From positions 1-48,770 of the forward strand of contig NZ_JACJSD010000051.1 in NCBI RefSeq assembly GCF_014697615.1: a stretch of 48,770 bases of DNA, read 5' to 3'. This document shows positions 34,727-44,132 of this stretch, in pieces; the first letter of the stretch is position 1; each line of letters starts with the position of its first letter. The notes under the pieces were generated by a model. The model did no database searches, was not told the DNA's origin, and was given only the letters and a program-made list of their open reading frames with translations. Position numbers and translations under genes: made by a program. The stretch is from Nostoc sp. FACHB-280 (GTDB lineage Bacteria; Cyanobacteriota; Cyanobacteriia; Cyanobacteriales; Nostocaceae).

Positions 34727-35275
34727 AAAATGTTTTTCCTTTCAGTATTAAAAACAATGGAAAGTTCAATATAGCTCATAATTACTGGTATTTTAGGAAC
34801 TAAACATAAATATTTTTGGTAAAATCAAACACAATTACAATAATGATTGCGCGAAAATTATATTTATATAGGTTCTTATTTTACTGAGATACAAGCAATA
34901 ATAATTGACCGCAGATGTAGGCGCGTAAGCTACTTGCTGTAGGTTACGCAGATAAACCCAGATAAATTTCTACCTCAGCAGACGAGGAAACGCCATATTT
35001 ACTTATCAAATAGAGCGAAGGTAAGAAAATTAATTCCAGAAAAAATCTGTTTATTTACTCAAATGCTTTAATGGTGAAGCTTTCATCTGCCAATACTGCA
35101 TAACTTCCTGATGCTGTTGTACCTAGGGCCAAATGAGCAATCGTACACTTAGTAAGATGGATTCATTGCTTTCGTCACGTTGTCTACTTAAGCGTTTTTT
35201 CTACAGACAGGATACCGTGATGTGAGCTTTCTTACTTTTCAAACATCCTCTAAGTTACAGTTTGGTAAGGTTGAG
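34727..35275. other. Gene-free gap with a small hairpin and dispersed repeat
   Basis: This gap of about 550 bp lies between divergent genes. GCGTAA and TTACGC at 34923-34928 and 34944-34949 bracket CTAC/GTAG and can form a hairpin. A stretch reading CGCAGATAAACCCAGATAAAT follows, a dispersed motif also seen near 31350-31370. No ORF of note was found apart from the GTG-initiated extension of the next gene (35222-35275). Confidence 0.45.
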
Positions 35276-36112
35276 ATGAATCAAGCTGAACAATTGCAAG
35301 ATCAGTATGTCAAAGTTGGCTCTGTAAATACCCGATATTGGCAAGCTGGAGATTCAGGTAGCACGGTCATTTTGCTTCATGGCGGTGGCGGTTACATTGA
35401 GTTGTGGAAGTACAATATCCTTGAATTAGCCAAACATCATCGCGTTTATGCGTTTGATATGGTGGGTGCAGGTCGATCCGATAAACCCGATGCTGCTCAT
35501 TACACCTTTGACTTCATGGCTCAGTTTACGCGAGATTTCATGAAGGTTTTAGAGATATCCAAGGCAAATTTGATTGGAACTTCTGCGGGCGGTGGAGTAG
35601 CACTCACTTTAACGTTAAACTTCCCACAATTAGTTGATCGACTAATTCTGGTTGGCAGTGCAGGTCTAGGGAAAGAACTTAATTTTCTGCTTCGAGTTAC
35701 CACAATTCCTGGTTTAGCTAAGTTGTTTAGTTCACCAAGCAAATCAGGTGTAGCGATGTTGTGTAAACAGGCAGTGTACGACTCAAAACTAATCACTGAT
35801 GAAATTGTCGAAGAGTTTTATCAAATGGCAACGCTTCCTGGAGCAGCAGAAGCAACATTAAATCTAGGTCGTTCAAACTTTAATATCTGGGGGCAATTCT
35901 ATGAGTCAATTGCTGACAAATTGCATACTATCGAGGCTCCGACCCTAATTATTTGGGGCAGACAAGATCCGATGGTTCCTGTAACCCATGCTCAGAATGC
36001 CGTTAAGATTATTTCTAATGCTCAGTTGGAGATTATTGAAGAGTGCGGTCATTGGAGTCCGATCGAGCATCCACAAAAATTCAATCAGCTAGTTCTGGAG
36101 TTTCTATCGTGA
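35276..36112 (+). CDS. Alpha/beta-hydrolase
   Basis: This 278-aa hydrolase has the oxyanion region VILLHGGGGYIELW, nucleophile Ser in LIGTSAGGGVAL, acid in IWGRQDPMVP and base His in ECGHWSPIEHP. The complete Ser-Asp-His triad indicates an active enzyme. The sequence is closest in style to meta-cleavage product hydrolases and related esterases, but the substrate is unknown. The frame opens at a GTG at 35222; ATG 35276 (MNQAEQLQDQYV), preceded by AAGGTTGAG, is preferred. No pathway partner is adjacent. Confidence 0.88.
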   Translation: MNQAEQLQDQYVKVGSVNTRYWQAGDSGSTVILLHGGGGYIELWKYNILELAKHHRVYAFDMVGAGRSDKPDAAHYTFDFMAQFTRDFMKVLEISKANLIGTSAGGGVALTLTLNFPQLVDRLILVGSAGLGKELNFLLRVTTIPGLAKLFSSPSKSGVAMLCKQAVYDSKLITDEIVEEFYQMATLPGAAEATLNLGRSNFNIWGQFYESIADKLHTIEAPTLIIWGRQDPMVPVTHAQNAVKIISNAQLEIIEECGHWSPIEHPQKFNQLVLEFLS

Positions 36113-36264
36113 TTTTTGAATTGGTTGACGGTTGTCAGCCAGCCAGCTAACAAGTCGATGAAGCGGCGATTTGAAGGCTCTGCGCTTCGTTATAGTTGTT
36201 TTTTCGCCGTTTATCTTGGTCGTTGAATGATTCCTAAAGGGTTTCTAGATTCAATGCGGAGTAC

Positions 36265-36410
36265 CTTGATTGCTCTGGATTTGGAGCGATCGCACTCATC
36301 ATTACTTGTTTGCTGACTTTTAGTGCATTGTAATTATCCCTTGACTGGGAGCGATCGCACTCATTCATCTAGGGTATTGTAATTATCGCTGGAGTTGGGG
36401 CGATCGCACC
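36265..36410. repeat. Three degenerate direct repeats around GCGATCGC sites
   Basis: Units at about 36265-36298, 36325-36364 and 36374-36410 each carry GGAGCGATCGCACTCAT or a near variant, two of them preceded by ATTGTAATTATC. They lie in the 386-bp gap between the hydrolase and the peptidoglycan-binding protein genes. I see no gene in the gap (36113-36498). Confidence 0.65.
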
Positions 36411-36498
36411 ACAACCCACCATATTGTGCTGTACTAGCTTTTTTCTGGACTCCAGTGGCTGGTAATATTAGCAACAGAAGATTCTGGGGGTAAATTCC

Positions 36499-37371
36499 AT
36501 GAACGGCAGCCTAACAGCATGTTTCTTGAAGTACTTAGGGTTACGATCAGGCTTGCGCTGCTTGAGTGCTAATCAGTTGTATTGGTTACTGCTGTTATTT
36601 TCTCCGCCTTTACTTGTGGCTTCTTCGTCTATAGTTTCATTGGCTGCACCGTTGCAAATCGCTCAAGCTGTGCCGAATGCTGCAATTTCTCGTCCGACGC
36701 TGAAAATCGGCTCCCAAGGGGAACGTGTTTCAGAATTGCAAGCCGCACTCAAGCTTTTAGGCTTTTACACCGGGAATGTTGATGGAGTTTATAACGAAAA
36801 TACGGCAAATGCAGTTTCTCGCTTCAAGCAAGCCGTTGGTTTAAATCCTGATGGGGTAGTTGATGCGGCTACTTGGCAAAAACTGTTTCCTAAAGAACCT
36901 GCATCTACCAACACAGCTGCATCTTTGTCAGCAACACGACCAAGCACTACCAACGCTACTGTAGGGAAACCAGAACCAAAACCTGCTACTCCCAGAACTA
37001 GAAGCACCCAAGTACCAACACTCGCACCAGAACCAAAACCAGTTAACCGCAGAACTCCCACAACGCAACGCAGAACTCAGACCAAGCCAGCAGCACCAAC
37101 TATTACCTTTCGCCAAGTTCCAGGAATTCAATACACTGCGGAAGGATACCCCATTTTGCGTTTAGGAATGAGTGGTCAAGATGTAGTCACGTTGCAAAAA
37201 CAATTACAAAGGTTTGGTTTTTTGAATAGTGGTAATGTCGATGGTGATTTTGGGCGCACTACCGAAACCGCAGTGAAGGCGTTGCAAAGGCGCTATGGTT
37301 TAGAAGAAGATGGTGTGGCTGGTGGTGCTACCTGGGACATTCTCTTGCGGCGATCGCCTGGGCAAAGATAG
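36499..37371 (+). CDS. Secreted protein with two peptidoglycan-binding domains
   Basis: The 290-aa product has an N-terminal hydrophobic segment (about 29-52) acting as signal or anchor. A PG_binding_1 domain follows at about 72-130 (LQAALKLLGFYTGNVDGVYN...PDGVVDAATWQKL, in pieces). Next is a Thr/Pro/Arg-rich linker (about 134-205), and then a second PG_binding_1 domain at about 220-286 (NVDGDFGRTTETAVKALQRR). There is no catalytic domain. It probably attaches to or senses the cell wall. The linker repeats PEPKPATPRTR-like units. The ATG at 36499 follows a GGGGGT tract. Confidence 0.88.
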   Translation: MNGSLTACFLKYLGLRSGLRCLSANQLYWLLLLFSPPLLVASSSIVSLAAPLQIAQAVPNAAISRPTLKIGSQGERVSELQAALKLLGFYTGNVDGVYNENTANAVSRFKQAVGLNPDGVVDAATWQKLFPKEPASTNTAASLSATRPSTTNATVGKPEPKPATPRTRSTQVPTLAPEPKPVNRRTPTTQRRTQTKPAAPTITFRQVPGIQYTAEGYPILRLGMSGQDVVTLQKQLQRFGFLNSGNVDGDFGRTTETAVKALQRRYGLEEDGVAGGATWDILLRRSPGQR

Positions 37372-37461
37372 GCTAATAATACGTAGTTATGTCAGTTTTC
37401 AGTAGGGATGGTGTATGGCATCTCTACTTAATTTATGTGATGGAAGTAGTACCTGTTTGAT

Positions 37462-37815
37462 ATGAAACACTTTTTGTTAACTTGGCTGGCTACTGCGGTG
37501 GCATTACTGATTACCTCTAGAATTGTCGACGGTTTTATTGTCAATAATTTTGTTGCGGCTTTAGTAGCAGTATTAGTTATTGGGTTGGTCAATGCTTTTA
37601 TTAGACCACTTTTACGCCTGTTAGCCTTTCCCATTACTTTACTAACTTTTGGGTTATTTACATTTGTCATTAATGCTTTATCTCTGTGGTTAGCCAGTGC
37701 TATTACTCCCGGTACTGGTTTTGAGATTAAAGGCTTTTTACCCGCTTTGTTGGGTTCAATTGTATTGTCAATTGTGTCGAGCGTGATTAATTATTTTCTC
37801 AGAGCTGTTGAATAA
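37462..37815 (+). CDS. Phage-holin-like (DUF360-type) small membrane protein
   Basis: The 117-aa product is nearly all hydrophobic, with about four membrane helices and the family pattern NAFIRPLLRLLAFPITLLTFG followed by FTFVINALSLWLAS. Proteins of this type are annotated as phage holin family 4 but are common chromosomal membrane proteins without phage links. No phage genes are nearby. Start ATG 37462. The gap to the next gene (37816-38042) shows no feature. Confidence 0.88.
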   Translation: MKHFLLTWLATAVALLITSRIVDGFIVNNFVAALVAVLVIGLVNAFIRPLLRLLAFPITLLTFGLFTFVINALSLWLASAITPGTGFEIKGFLPALLGSIVLSIVSSVINYFLRAVE

Positions 37816-38042
37816 ATAAGTTGGCGCTGTCATTAGTTGTTGGTAAGAGTCAGGACTAAGGTAAGTGTTGAATCGTCAATTGCTTGTCTGGTCAGACTCT
37901 CGACAATTTGTCGCCGACAATCTTGACATTTTAAGTGTTGTTTTTCTTAGTGAGTATTTCCATTTTTAACTATATTGCTTGAGTTGCATTTAAGACAGTA
38001 CATAGCTCTGATATTGAACCACACTTCCTGATTCTGTCATGA

Positions 38043-38837
38043 CTATGCACTACTACCAAATTCTTTGTGTTGATAAGCCAAATAAACAGCTTCTAAAAAG
38101 ATATCAGGAGCAACTGCTGGCAAGTTATCTAAGTTAACAATAGCTGCTACTTGTTGAGTTAACTTAGACGCAAGTGCGACTCTTGACTTGGTTGCCATTG
38201 CGCCACGTCGCTGCAAGTATTCTCGAATTACGGCAAAATCATCTGGTAATAATTGCGATAAATCAGCAATATCTAGTAACTCTGCATACAGTGACTTTGC
38301 TTGTTCTGAGATGGTGAAAGTTGCCGATGGTGTGGCTATTTCAGATTCAATCACAATTGTACCAGCGACCCAATCACCCAGGCGTTTTTCACGGAGGCTA
38401 AAGACAATAAAGAAAGCACCCAGAAAGAAAAATTCGTCTAAAGGTCGTAGTAAGGCGCGTAAAGTTGTCTGTGCTAAACCAACGGGTCTACCATCATCTC
38501 GCACAACCCGAATTTTCGCCAAGCGTTTTCCTGGAGTTTGCCCTTGCCATAAAGTTTCAAAAAATACAAAATAACCAACGTAAATTCCGAAGAGAAGTAA
38601 AAAGGTAATGGCAATTAGCCAAAGTCCTACTTGCGAACCAATAGCCTCTTGTCCTTCCAAAATATCAGCTAACTGACCAGATACATAAATCCAGACATAG
38701 ATGCACACTAAGATAATTACAGCTAATGCTAGATAGTCAATTAGCAAAGCCCACGCACGGTTTCCTATGCCAGCGAGGGTAAATTCTAGTTCAACGCTTT
38801 CGGGGGTGCGGAATTTAACGCGGTTAAAAAAGTGCAT
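38043..38837 (-). CDS. RDD-family membrane protein
   Basis: The 264-aa product begins with the RDD domain: AGIGNRAWALLIDYLAL (the R and D of the family name), further helices, and GQTPGKRLAKIRVVRDDGRP with TTLRALLRPLD. About three to four membrane helices are seen in residues 20-150. The C-terminal 100 residues are cytoplasmic and helical. It starts 16 bp after the neighbouring membrane-protein gene and is probably co-transcribed with it. RDD genes often sit beside SpoIIM-type genes, as here. The transported or sensed substrate is unknown. Confidence 0.9.
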   Translation of the reverse strand: MHFFNRVKFRTPESVELEFTLAGIGNRAWALLIDYLALAVIILVCIYVWIYVSGQLADILEGQEAIGSQVGLWLIAITFLLLFGIYVGYFVFFETLWQGQTPGKRLAKIRVVRDDGRPVGLAQTTLRALLRPLDEFFFLGAFFIVFSLREKRLGDWVAGTIVIESEIATPSATFTISEQAKSLYAELLDIADLSQLLPDDFAVIREYLQRRGAMATKSRVALASKLTQQVAAIVNLDNLPAVAPDIFLEAVYLAYQHKEFGSSA

Positions 38838-38853
38838 AAATAATATTTTTACT

Positions 38854-39708
38854 TTAGATTTCGCGATCGCGTAATTGTAAGCCTAACCCTTCACGGCGGC
38901 TGCGGAGGTCGTAATAAATCACAGCTTTAATTGTTTGCCACAACGGTACAATTGCCGCACTACTAGTAAAACTTAAAGCCAAAACTACGACAAAATAAAG
39001 CACCGCAAACAATCCAGAATTGTCTCTGGTAATTGCCAAAAAAGCAACCTGAATAATACTAGTAATAATCTGCACGAGAATTTGAATTGGGATGGTAATT
39101 AAAAAAGCAATAAAGGAAATTAATAAAATCCGCCATACATAACCTTCGGTTAACTCCCAGCTACGGCTAATAGATGATGTTGCGTCAATATTTTCCTCAA
39201 TAGCTAAAGGTACATCAACCAAGAAGAATCGAGTTAAAAACCAAAAAACTCCCAGAAAAATTCCAATACCTACGATAAGTGCGATCGCAACCAATAAAAT
39301 CACACTAGCAGGATTTGCCTGTTGACCAGATCCCCCAATTAAGGCTGCTGACAAAAAACTAAACAGGGCAAATACAATAACCACTCCCAATACCACACCT
39401 AAGCTTAAAAAACCCATTAACAGCATCATCAGTAAAAATTGCCACATTCTAGAATTGACAAAGCGTTCGCCTGATGACATGCTTTCGGGTTGATTAACTA
39501 GTTCGCCAAAAGCCAAGCGCGAAATCAGCGCGATAAGAGCGTAACATTTTCCCCAACCATATATAGGTATCAATACCCAGACATAAGCTCTCAAGGCCAA
39601 TAAAAAATAGTCCTTCAAATGAGAGCGATATAGCCTTATACCTGCACTGACAACATTTCCCACGCTGAGTGGTTGCATAGGGCTTGGAGAACCAATGTTT
39701 CCAGACAT
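38854..39708 (-). CDS. Multi-pass membrane protein of the RDD/SpoIIM group
   Basis: This 284-aa protein has about six hydrophobic segments and short polar ends. The N-terminal MQPLSVGNVVSAGIRLYR is the pattern found in uncharacterised glycerophosphodiesterase-type membrane domains and DUF975-like proteins. It is upstream of the RDD gene by 16 bp and divergent from the SpoIIM gene. No enzyme domain is visible. It probably works together with these neighbours in the membrane. Function is unknown. Confidence 0.78.
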   Translation of the reverse strand: MSGNIGSPSPMQPLSVGNVVSAGIRLYRSHLKDYFLLALRAYVWVLIPIYGWGKCYALIALISRLAFGELVNQPESMSSGERFVNSRMWQFLLMMLLMGFLSLGVVLGVVIVFALFSFLSAALIGGSGQQANPASVILLVAIALIVGIGIFLGVFWFLTRFFLVDVPLAIEENIDATSSISRSWELTEGYVWRILLISFIAFLITIPIQILVQIITSIIQVAFLAITRDNSGLFAVLYFVVVLALSFTSSAAIVPLWQTIKAVIYYDLRSRREGLGLQLRDREI

Positions 39709-39770
39709 GATGCCAAATTTCCTTGAAAGTACAGTTGTGAATTTGTGGCTATCTTAAGGTAGGTTAGAGC

Positions 39771-39957
39771 AATTCGTAATTCGTAATTTGTAATTCGTAA
39801 TTAAGAAATATAGACATAATCGAGCTTTTAGGCAGCGTTAGTGACTAAATTTTAGAAAATGAATCCTCATTGCTCATATCATTTCTTGATGAAGATGTAA
39901 TTTATAGTTTTTTCCTGTGTCTCCCTTGTCTCCCTTGTCTCCCTCACCCTCCTTTTA
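39771..39957. repeat. Two short tandem repeat tracts between divergent genes
   Basis: ATTCGTAATTCGTAATTTGT-type units lie at about 39771-39801. Units of GTCTCCCTT lie at about 39915-39947, the same family as the tract at 34231-34280. They fill most of the gap between the membrane-protein and SpoIIM genes. Confidence 0.75.
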
Positions 39958-39984
39958 CCCAGCTACTCCTTACTCCCCAACTCT

Positions 39985-40938
39985 ATGAATATTCAACGAT
40001 GGATTGCCCGCAGAGAACCGAATTGGCAGCGTTTGGATGCTTTATTAAAGCAAGTAGAAAAAAAAGGACTGAAATCTGCACGCGCTGGGGAAATTAGAGA
40101 ATTAGCTAGTTTGTATCGTTCCGTGGCGGCTGATTTAGCCCGCGCCCGTACACAACAAATTGGTCAGACTTTAATCCAAAGTTTGCAAATTTTAACAACT
40201 CGCGGTTACACGCAGATTTATCAAGGTTCGCGGCGACAAGAATGGCGGGCGGCGCTGGAATTTTACCGTTGGGGTTTACCATTAGTTGTGCAGCAGACAT
40301 TTCCCTATATTGCTTTGGCTACAGGTTTATTTTTGCTGGGGGCTGTGGTTGCTTGGTGGTATGCTTGGCAAGACCCAACATTTATGTCTTTGGTAGTGCC
40401 ACAACACTTAATTTCTCAGGTACGAGATGAGCATAAATTATGGATGGGGTCGATTGTGGGGGTTGAACCGTTAGCATCCAGCAGCATCATGATTAATAAT
40501 CTTTCAGTGTCTTTTGGTGCGGTTGCTGGGGGAATTACGGTGGGATTATACACAACTTATTTAATGGTATTTAATGGTTTATTAATTGGTGCTGTTGGTA
40601 CTTTAGTCGGTCAAAATAATTTAGCTTATCCATTTTGGGCGTTTGTTTTTCCTCATGGGGCTTTGGAATTGCCTGCGATATTTTTTGCTGGTGGTGCAGG
40701 TTTATTATTAGCTAGAGCAATTTTATTTCCTGGTAAATATCGCCGTGGTGATGCGTTAAAGTTTTATAGTTTCCAAGCGGCACAATTAGTTTTTGGAATT
40801 GTGCCTATGTTAATTATTGCTGGTACAATAGAAGGCTTTTTTTCGCCTAATCCAAATGTACCAGACCCAATTAAATATCTTGTGGGACTAGGATTATTTG
40901 TATTTTTGGTGTTGTATTGTAATCGCCAACGTCGTTAA
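39985..40938 (+). CDS. SpoIIM-family membrane protein
   Basis: The 317-aa product has a soluble helical N-terminus (about 1-95) and then five or so membrane helices. Typical features are LASLYRSVAADLARARTQ, NNLSVSFGAVAGGITVGLYT and FVFPHGALELPAIFFAGGAGL. The family is named for a sporulation protein, but in cyanobacteria it is a housekeeping membrane protein of unclear role, usually next to RDD genes. It converges on the SDR gene with only 13 bp between the stops. Confidence 0.9.
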   Translation: MNIQRWIARREPNWQRLDALLKQVEKKGLKSARAGEIRELASLYRSVAADLARARTQQIGQTLIQSLQILTTRGYTQIYQGSRRQEWRAALEFYRWGLPLVVQQTFPYIALATGLFLLGAVVAWWYAWQDPTFMSLVVPQHLISQVRDEHKLWMGSIVGVEPLASSSIMINNLSVSFGAVAGGITVGLYTTYLMVFNGLLIGAVGTLVGQNNLAYPFWAFVFPHGALELPAIFFAGGAGLLLARAILFPGKYRRGDALKFYSFQAAQLVFGIVPMLIIAGTIEGFFSPNPNVPDPIKYLVGLGLFVFLVLYCNRQRR

Positions 40939-40951
40939 GTACAAAATGCAA

Positions 40952-41641
40952 TTAAAATGTTTCCACCCAAGGACGTAATTCTACTTCCCATGTCCAAGCA
41001 CTGCGGGGTTGACGGAGAATGTTGAGGTATGTTTGGGCGATCGCATCAGGATCTAGTAAACTATCTGGTTTATCGGGGGTTTCTTGTCGTATGTCTGAAC
41101 GAATCCCACCATCAATAATAAAGTGCGCTATGTGAATATTCTGCGGTGCTAGTTCCCGCGCAATACTCTGCACTAAACCCCGCAAAGCAAATTTACCCAT
41201 TGCAAAGGGCGCAGAACGGGGATAACCTTTGACACTAGCCGACGCACCTGTAAAGAAAATTGCCCCTTCTCCTAATTTCAACATTCGTTTTGCGGCGGCT
41301 TGGGCTACTAAAAAGCCACCATAAGCAGTAATCTCCAGAGATTTTGCCACCTCACTAGGGTCAAGGTCAATCAGCGGCCCTGTAACTCGGAAACTCGGAT
41401 TATAAACTACAACGGTTGGCGCTCCTAACTTTTGTTCTACATTGTTGAACAGTTGGTTGACATCGTTTGGTTGAGAAGCATCACAGGCAAAACTAACCGC
41501 GCCAATCTCTTGAGACAATGTATTCAGCTTATCAATCTGCCGTGCTGCTAAAGCAACGCTCATCCCTTCCGCCGCGAACAACCGCGCTAAGGATGCACTC
41601 AGTCCATTACCAGCACCAACAATTAATGCAGTGGTTGTCAT
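40952..41641 (-). CDS. SDR-family oxidoreductase lacking the catalytic Tyr
   Basis: This 229-aa Rossmann-fold protein has an N-terminal GAGNGLSASLARLF cofactor loop, AARQ at the end of the second strand and FFTGASASVKG carrying the catalytic Ser. The usual YxxxK reads FAMGK: Phe replaces the catalytic Tyr while Lys is kept. A small SDR subgroup shares this change, so it may be a divergent enzyme or a binding protein. The NNAG motif is also changed (VYNPSFRV). Substrate is unknown. Confidence 0.85.
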   Translation of the reverse strand: MTTTALIVGAGNGLSASLARLFAAEGMSVALAARQIDKLNTLSQEIGAVSFACDASQPNDVNQLFNNVEQKLGAPTVVVYNPSFRVTGPLIDLDPSEVAKSLEITAYGGFLVAQAAAKRMLKLGEGAIFFTGASASVKGYPRSAPFAMGKFALRGLVQSIARELAPQNIHIAHFIIDGGIRSDIRQETPDKPDSLLDPDAIAQTYLNILRQPRSAWTWEVELRPWVETF

Positions 41642-41742
41642 TGAGTTTATTTCTCCAATTCACAGTGCAAGTTTAATTTACTAGTGTTTATCTCGCTAAT
41701 TCAGCTAATTTCGATATGATTCACCTCTAACTAACTCTCCGC

Positions 41743-41836
41743 GCGGCAGTCGCTACAACGGGGGGAACCCCCGCAACGCGCTGCCTTGCCTCTGCGTCCA
41801 CCGAAGTTTGCTCAACGGGGGAAACCCCCGCACGCA
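41743..41836. repeat. GC-rich dispersed hairpin repeats (GGGGGAACCCCC)
   Basis: CGGGGGGAACCCCCG at 41759-41773 and CGGGGGAAACCCCCG at about 41816-41830 are strong palindromes. The first is nested between GCGCGGCAG and CGCGCTGCC. They stand out as GC-rich in an AT-rich gap (41642-41971) and belong to a hairpin type dispersed in Nostoc-like genomes. No gene is seen in this gap. Confidence 0.75.
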
Positions 41837-41971
41837 ACTTCTCTCTGCGTGAACCTGAAAATTCTTGTTGTTCAATTTCTCAAATGGGCATTATAGTTTG
41901 ATTCAGAGTTTTGCTGAAAATGCCCACTTGATGTGTTTTTCTAAAATTCAGCTATCAATCCAAAATTGTGA

Positions 41972-42805
41972 TTAAACCCCATTTTGCTTAAACCATGCTT
42001 GGAGTTTTTGCCAGCCTTCTTTGGCTTCTTGCTCGCGGTAAGATGGGCGATAATCTGCAAAAAAGGCGTGGGGTGCATCTGGGTAAACGATAATTTGAGA
42101 TTTGCTGCTACTGGATTTGAGGCGATCGCGCATTTGTTCTACAGTATCTACAGGTATGCCTGTATCTTTCCCGCCGTATAGTCCCAGAACAGGTACTTTT
42201 AATGTGGAAGCAATATCAACGGGATGTTTGGGTGTGAGTTCTGTAGAATTACCCACAAGTCTGCCATACCATGCTACACCTGCTTTGACTTGGGGATTAT
42301 GTGCAGCATATAGCCAAGTAATTCTTCCACCCCAGCAAAAGCCTGTAATTCCAATCCTCTTGGTATTTCCCTTGGCTGATTTTACTGCCCAGTTGACTGT
42401 TGCATCTAGGTCAGATAGTACCTGTGCATCAGGAACTTTGCTGACAATCGGACGGATTTCGTCTATGTTGCTTAATTTTGACACATCACCTTGACGCACA
42501 AATAATTCTGGTGAGATCGCTAAATACCCCAACTTGGCAAAGCGACGACAGACATCTTGAATATGCTCATGAACACCAAAAATTTCTTGAATTACCAAAA
42601 CCACTGGGAAATTCCTGCCAGTTGCAGGTACGGCTCGATAAGCAGGAATCTCGCCATCTTTAACCGGAATTTTCACTGCACCCGCCGTTAAGCCTTTGCT
42701 ATCGGTGGTAATTACTTTAGCAAATACAGGCTGCACGGCTAAAACAAAGCCTGTCGTTAGGGTGGCTGTGGTGATAAATTGGCGACGTGATATTTCTTTC
42801 ATCAT
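41972..42805 (-). CDS. Exported dienelactone-hydrolase-family protein
   Basis: The 277-aa product starts at ATG 42805, giving a twin-arginine-type signal ([14 protein letters not shown], then a hydrophobic core and FA). The mature part is a dienelactone hydrolase fold with Cys nucleophile in GFCWGGR, Asp in YGGKDTGIP, His in YPDAPHAFF and the conserved Glu of IQEIFG. All triad residues are present. It probably hydrolyses a lactone or ester in the periplasm. The frame opens upstream at 42883 without a start signal. The following GST gene is divergent. Confidence 0.88.
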   Translation of the reverse strand: MMKEISRRQFITTATLTTGFVLAVQPVFAKVITTDSKGLTAGAVKIPVKDGEIPAYRAVPATGRNFPVVLVIQEIFGVHEHIQDVCRRFAKLGYLAISPELFVRQGDVSKLSNIDEIRPIVSKVPDAQVLSDLDATVNWAVKSAKGNTKRIGITGFCWGGRITWLYAAHNPQVKAGVAWYGRLVGNSTELTPKHPVDIASTLKVPVLGLYGGKDTGIPVDTVEQMRDRLKSSSSKSQIIVYPDAPHAFFADYRPSYREQEAKEGWQKLQAWFKQNGV

Positions 42806-43104
42806 CTTGATATCTGGTCTTGGTCTGATGTTTTGTGGTGTAAAGTGACCTAACAGACTGGTGATAGTTAGATTTACTAACAATCATTATTACTAAGTAT
42901 TACATATCTAGCAGTTTTATTGATAAAAGAGGCAAGGGAGACACGGCAGATATGTTGGGAGTAATGTTGTGTTTTCCCAAAGGATATGCAATACTCTTGA
43001 TATTCTACGGCAACCCTATAGATTTATCGTACTTTTAGAGTTCAGTAAACTTCTGTTTGCTTAGACTTTAAGGTGCATTAAAACTACCATACAAGGAAAA
43101 ATTC

Positions 43105-43788
43105 ATGAGTAACCTACAACTTTACTTCGCCAAAGCCTCTACCTTTTCTCAAAGAACCCGCGTGGTTTTGCTAGAAAAGAAAATTGACTTTACCCCGGTT
43201 GAAATTGACTTACAGAACAAACCATCAGATTTCACGCAGGTTTCGCGCTATGGTAAAGTACCAGCAATTAAGCATGGGGATGTAGAACTTTATGAATCTG
43301 CGGTAATTAATGAATATCTAGAAGAAGTCTTTCCAGAGCCAGCTTTGTTACCTGATGATCCTACCAAAAAAGCGATCGCCCGGATTTGGATTGACTATGC
43401 CAATACTCGTTTTGTCCCCGCATTTAATAAATTCTTGCGTGGTAAAGATGCTCAAGAACAAGAACAAGGGCGCAAAGAATTTGTCGAAGCACTTTTGTAT
43501 ATTGAACAAGAAGGATTAGGTAAGCTATCTGGTAACGGCCCTTATTGGTTGGGTGAACAGTTTAGTTTAGTTGATATCAGCTTTTATCCTTGGTTTGAGC
43601 GTTTACCCGTCCTCGAACACTTCCGTAAGTTCACCTTACCAGCAGAAACACCCCGCTTGCTGCAATGGTGGAATGCAGTAGAAAGTCGTGAGTCTGTTCA
43701 AGCAGTGGCAAATCCTGTGAGTTTCTATTTAGAAAGATTCGCTAAAGTTCTTGGTGAACCTAATGGTGTTGCAGTTGCTCAAAAGTAA
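43105..43788 (+). CDS. Glutathione S-transferase-family protein
   Basis: The 227-aa protein has a thioredoxin-fold N-terminal domain with the start [15 protein letters not shown], the cis-Pro region [10 protein letters not shown] and [12 protein letters not shown] (glutathione-binding). An all-helical C-terminal domain follows. A Ser occupies the likely active-site position (SQR), as in many bacterial GSTs. It conjugates or reduces small molecules using glutathione; the substrate is unknown. A strong AAGGA ribosome site precedes the ATG. A terminator follows the stop, so it is a single-gene unit. Confidence 0.9.
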   Translation: MSNLQLYFAKASTFSQRTRVVLLEKKIDFTPVEIDLQNKPSDFTQVSRYGKVPAIKHGDVELYESAVINEYLEEVFPEPALLPDDPTKKAIARIWIDYANTRFVPAFNKFLRGKDAQEQEQGRKEFVEALLYIEQEGLGKLSGNGPYWLGEQFSLVDISFYPWFERLPVLEHFRKFTLPAETPRLLQWWNAVESRESVQAVANPVSFYLERFAKVLGEPNGVAVAQK

Positions 43789-43861
43789 TATTTAGCTTTT
43801 TTCACCTACTCTCACTCTTCATAATTCTGAGTAAGTGATTAAATTTGCGGTTCGGTGATTT

Positions 43862-43891
43862 GGGAAGTAGAAATTTCTGCTTCCCATTTTT
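43862..43891 (+). terminator. Rho-independent terminator of the GST gene
   Basis: GGGAAGTAGAAA pairs with TTTCTGCTTCCC (11 of 12), followed by ATTTTTA. It begins 74 bp after the stop. Confidence 0.75.
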
Positions 43892-43970
43892 ATAGCAGAA
43901 GGTAGGAGTAAAAGTCTTACTATTCCTGGCATCCAAGCTTTCAAATTGAGAAGTGAGAAATTTTCTCCAA

Positions 43971-44108
43971 AAATTGTAGGGGCATACAGATGTATACCCC
44001 TACAATTTCAGTATTACAGGACTTACGCAAAATTATGAAAAAACGAACCGCAAAGGGCGCAAAGGACACGAAGTTATAAGAGTTTGAGAGAGTTCTTGCG
44101 TAAGTCCT
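43971..44108. repeat. Hairpin plus MITE-like element with 13-bp inverted ends
   Basis: AAATTGTAGGGG and CCCCTACAATTT at 43971-43982 and 43997-44008 form a perfect hairpin. Directly beside it, AGGACTTACGCAA (44018-44030) and TTGCGTAAGTCCT (44096-44108) are perfect 13-bp inverted repeats around 65 bp that include GCAAAGGGCGCAAAGGAC. The 91-bp unit encodes nothing and looks like a small non-autonomous element between two convergent genes. Confidence 0.8.
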
Positions 44109-44132
44109 ATATTAATGTAATGCTGATTCAGC

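Noticed and set aside
37462-37815. Holin-like protein as a sign of prophage
   Set aside because: No phage genes are near, and this family is common in bacterial chromosomes.
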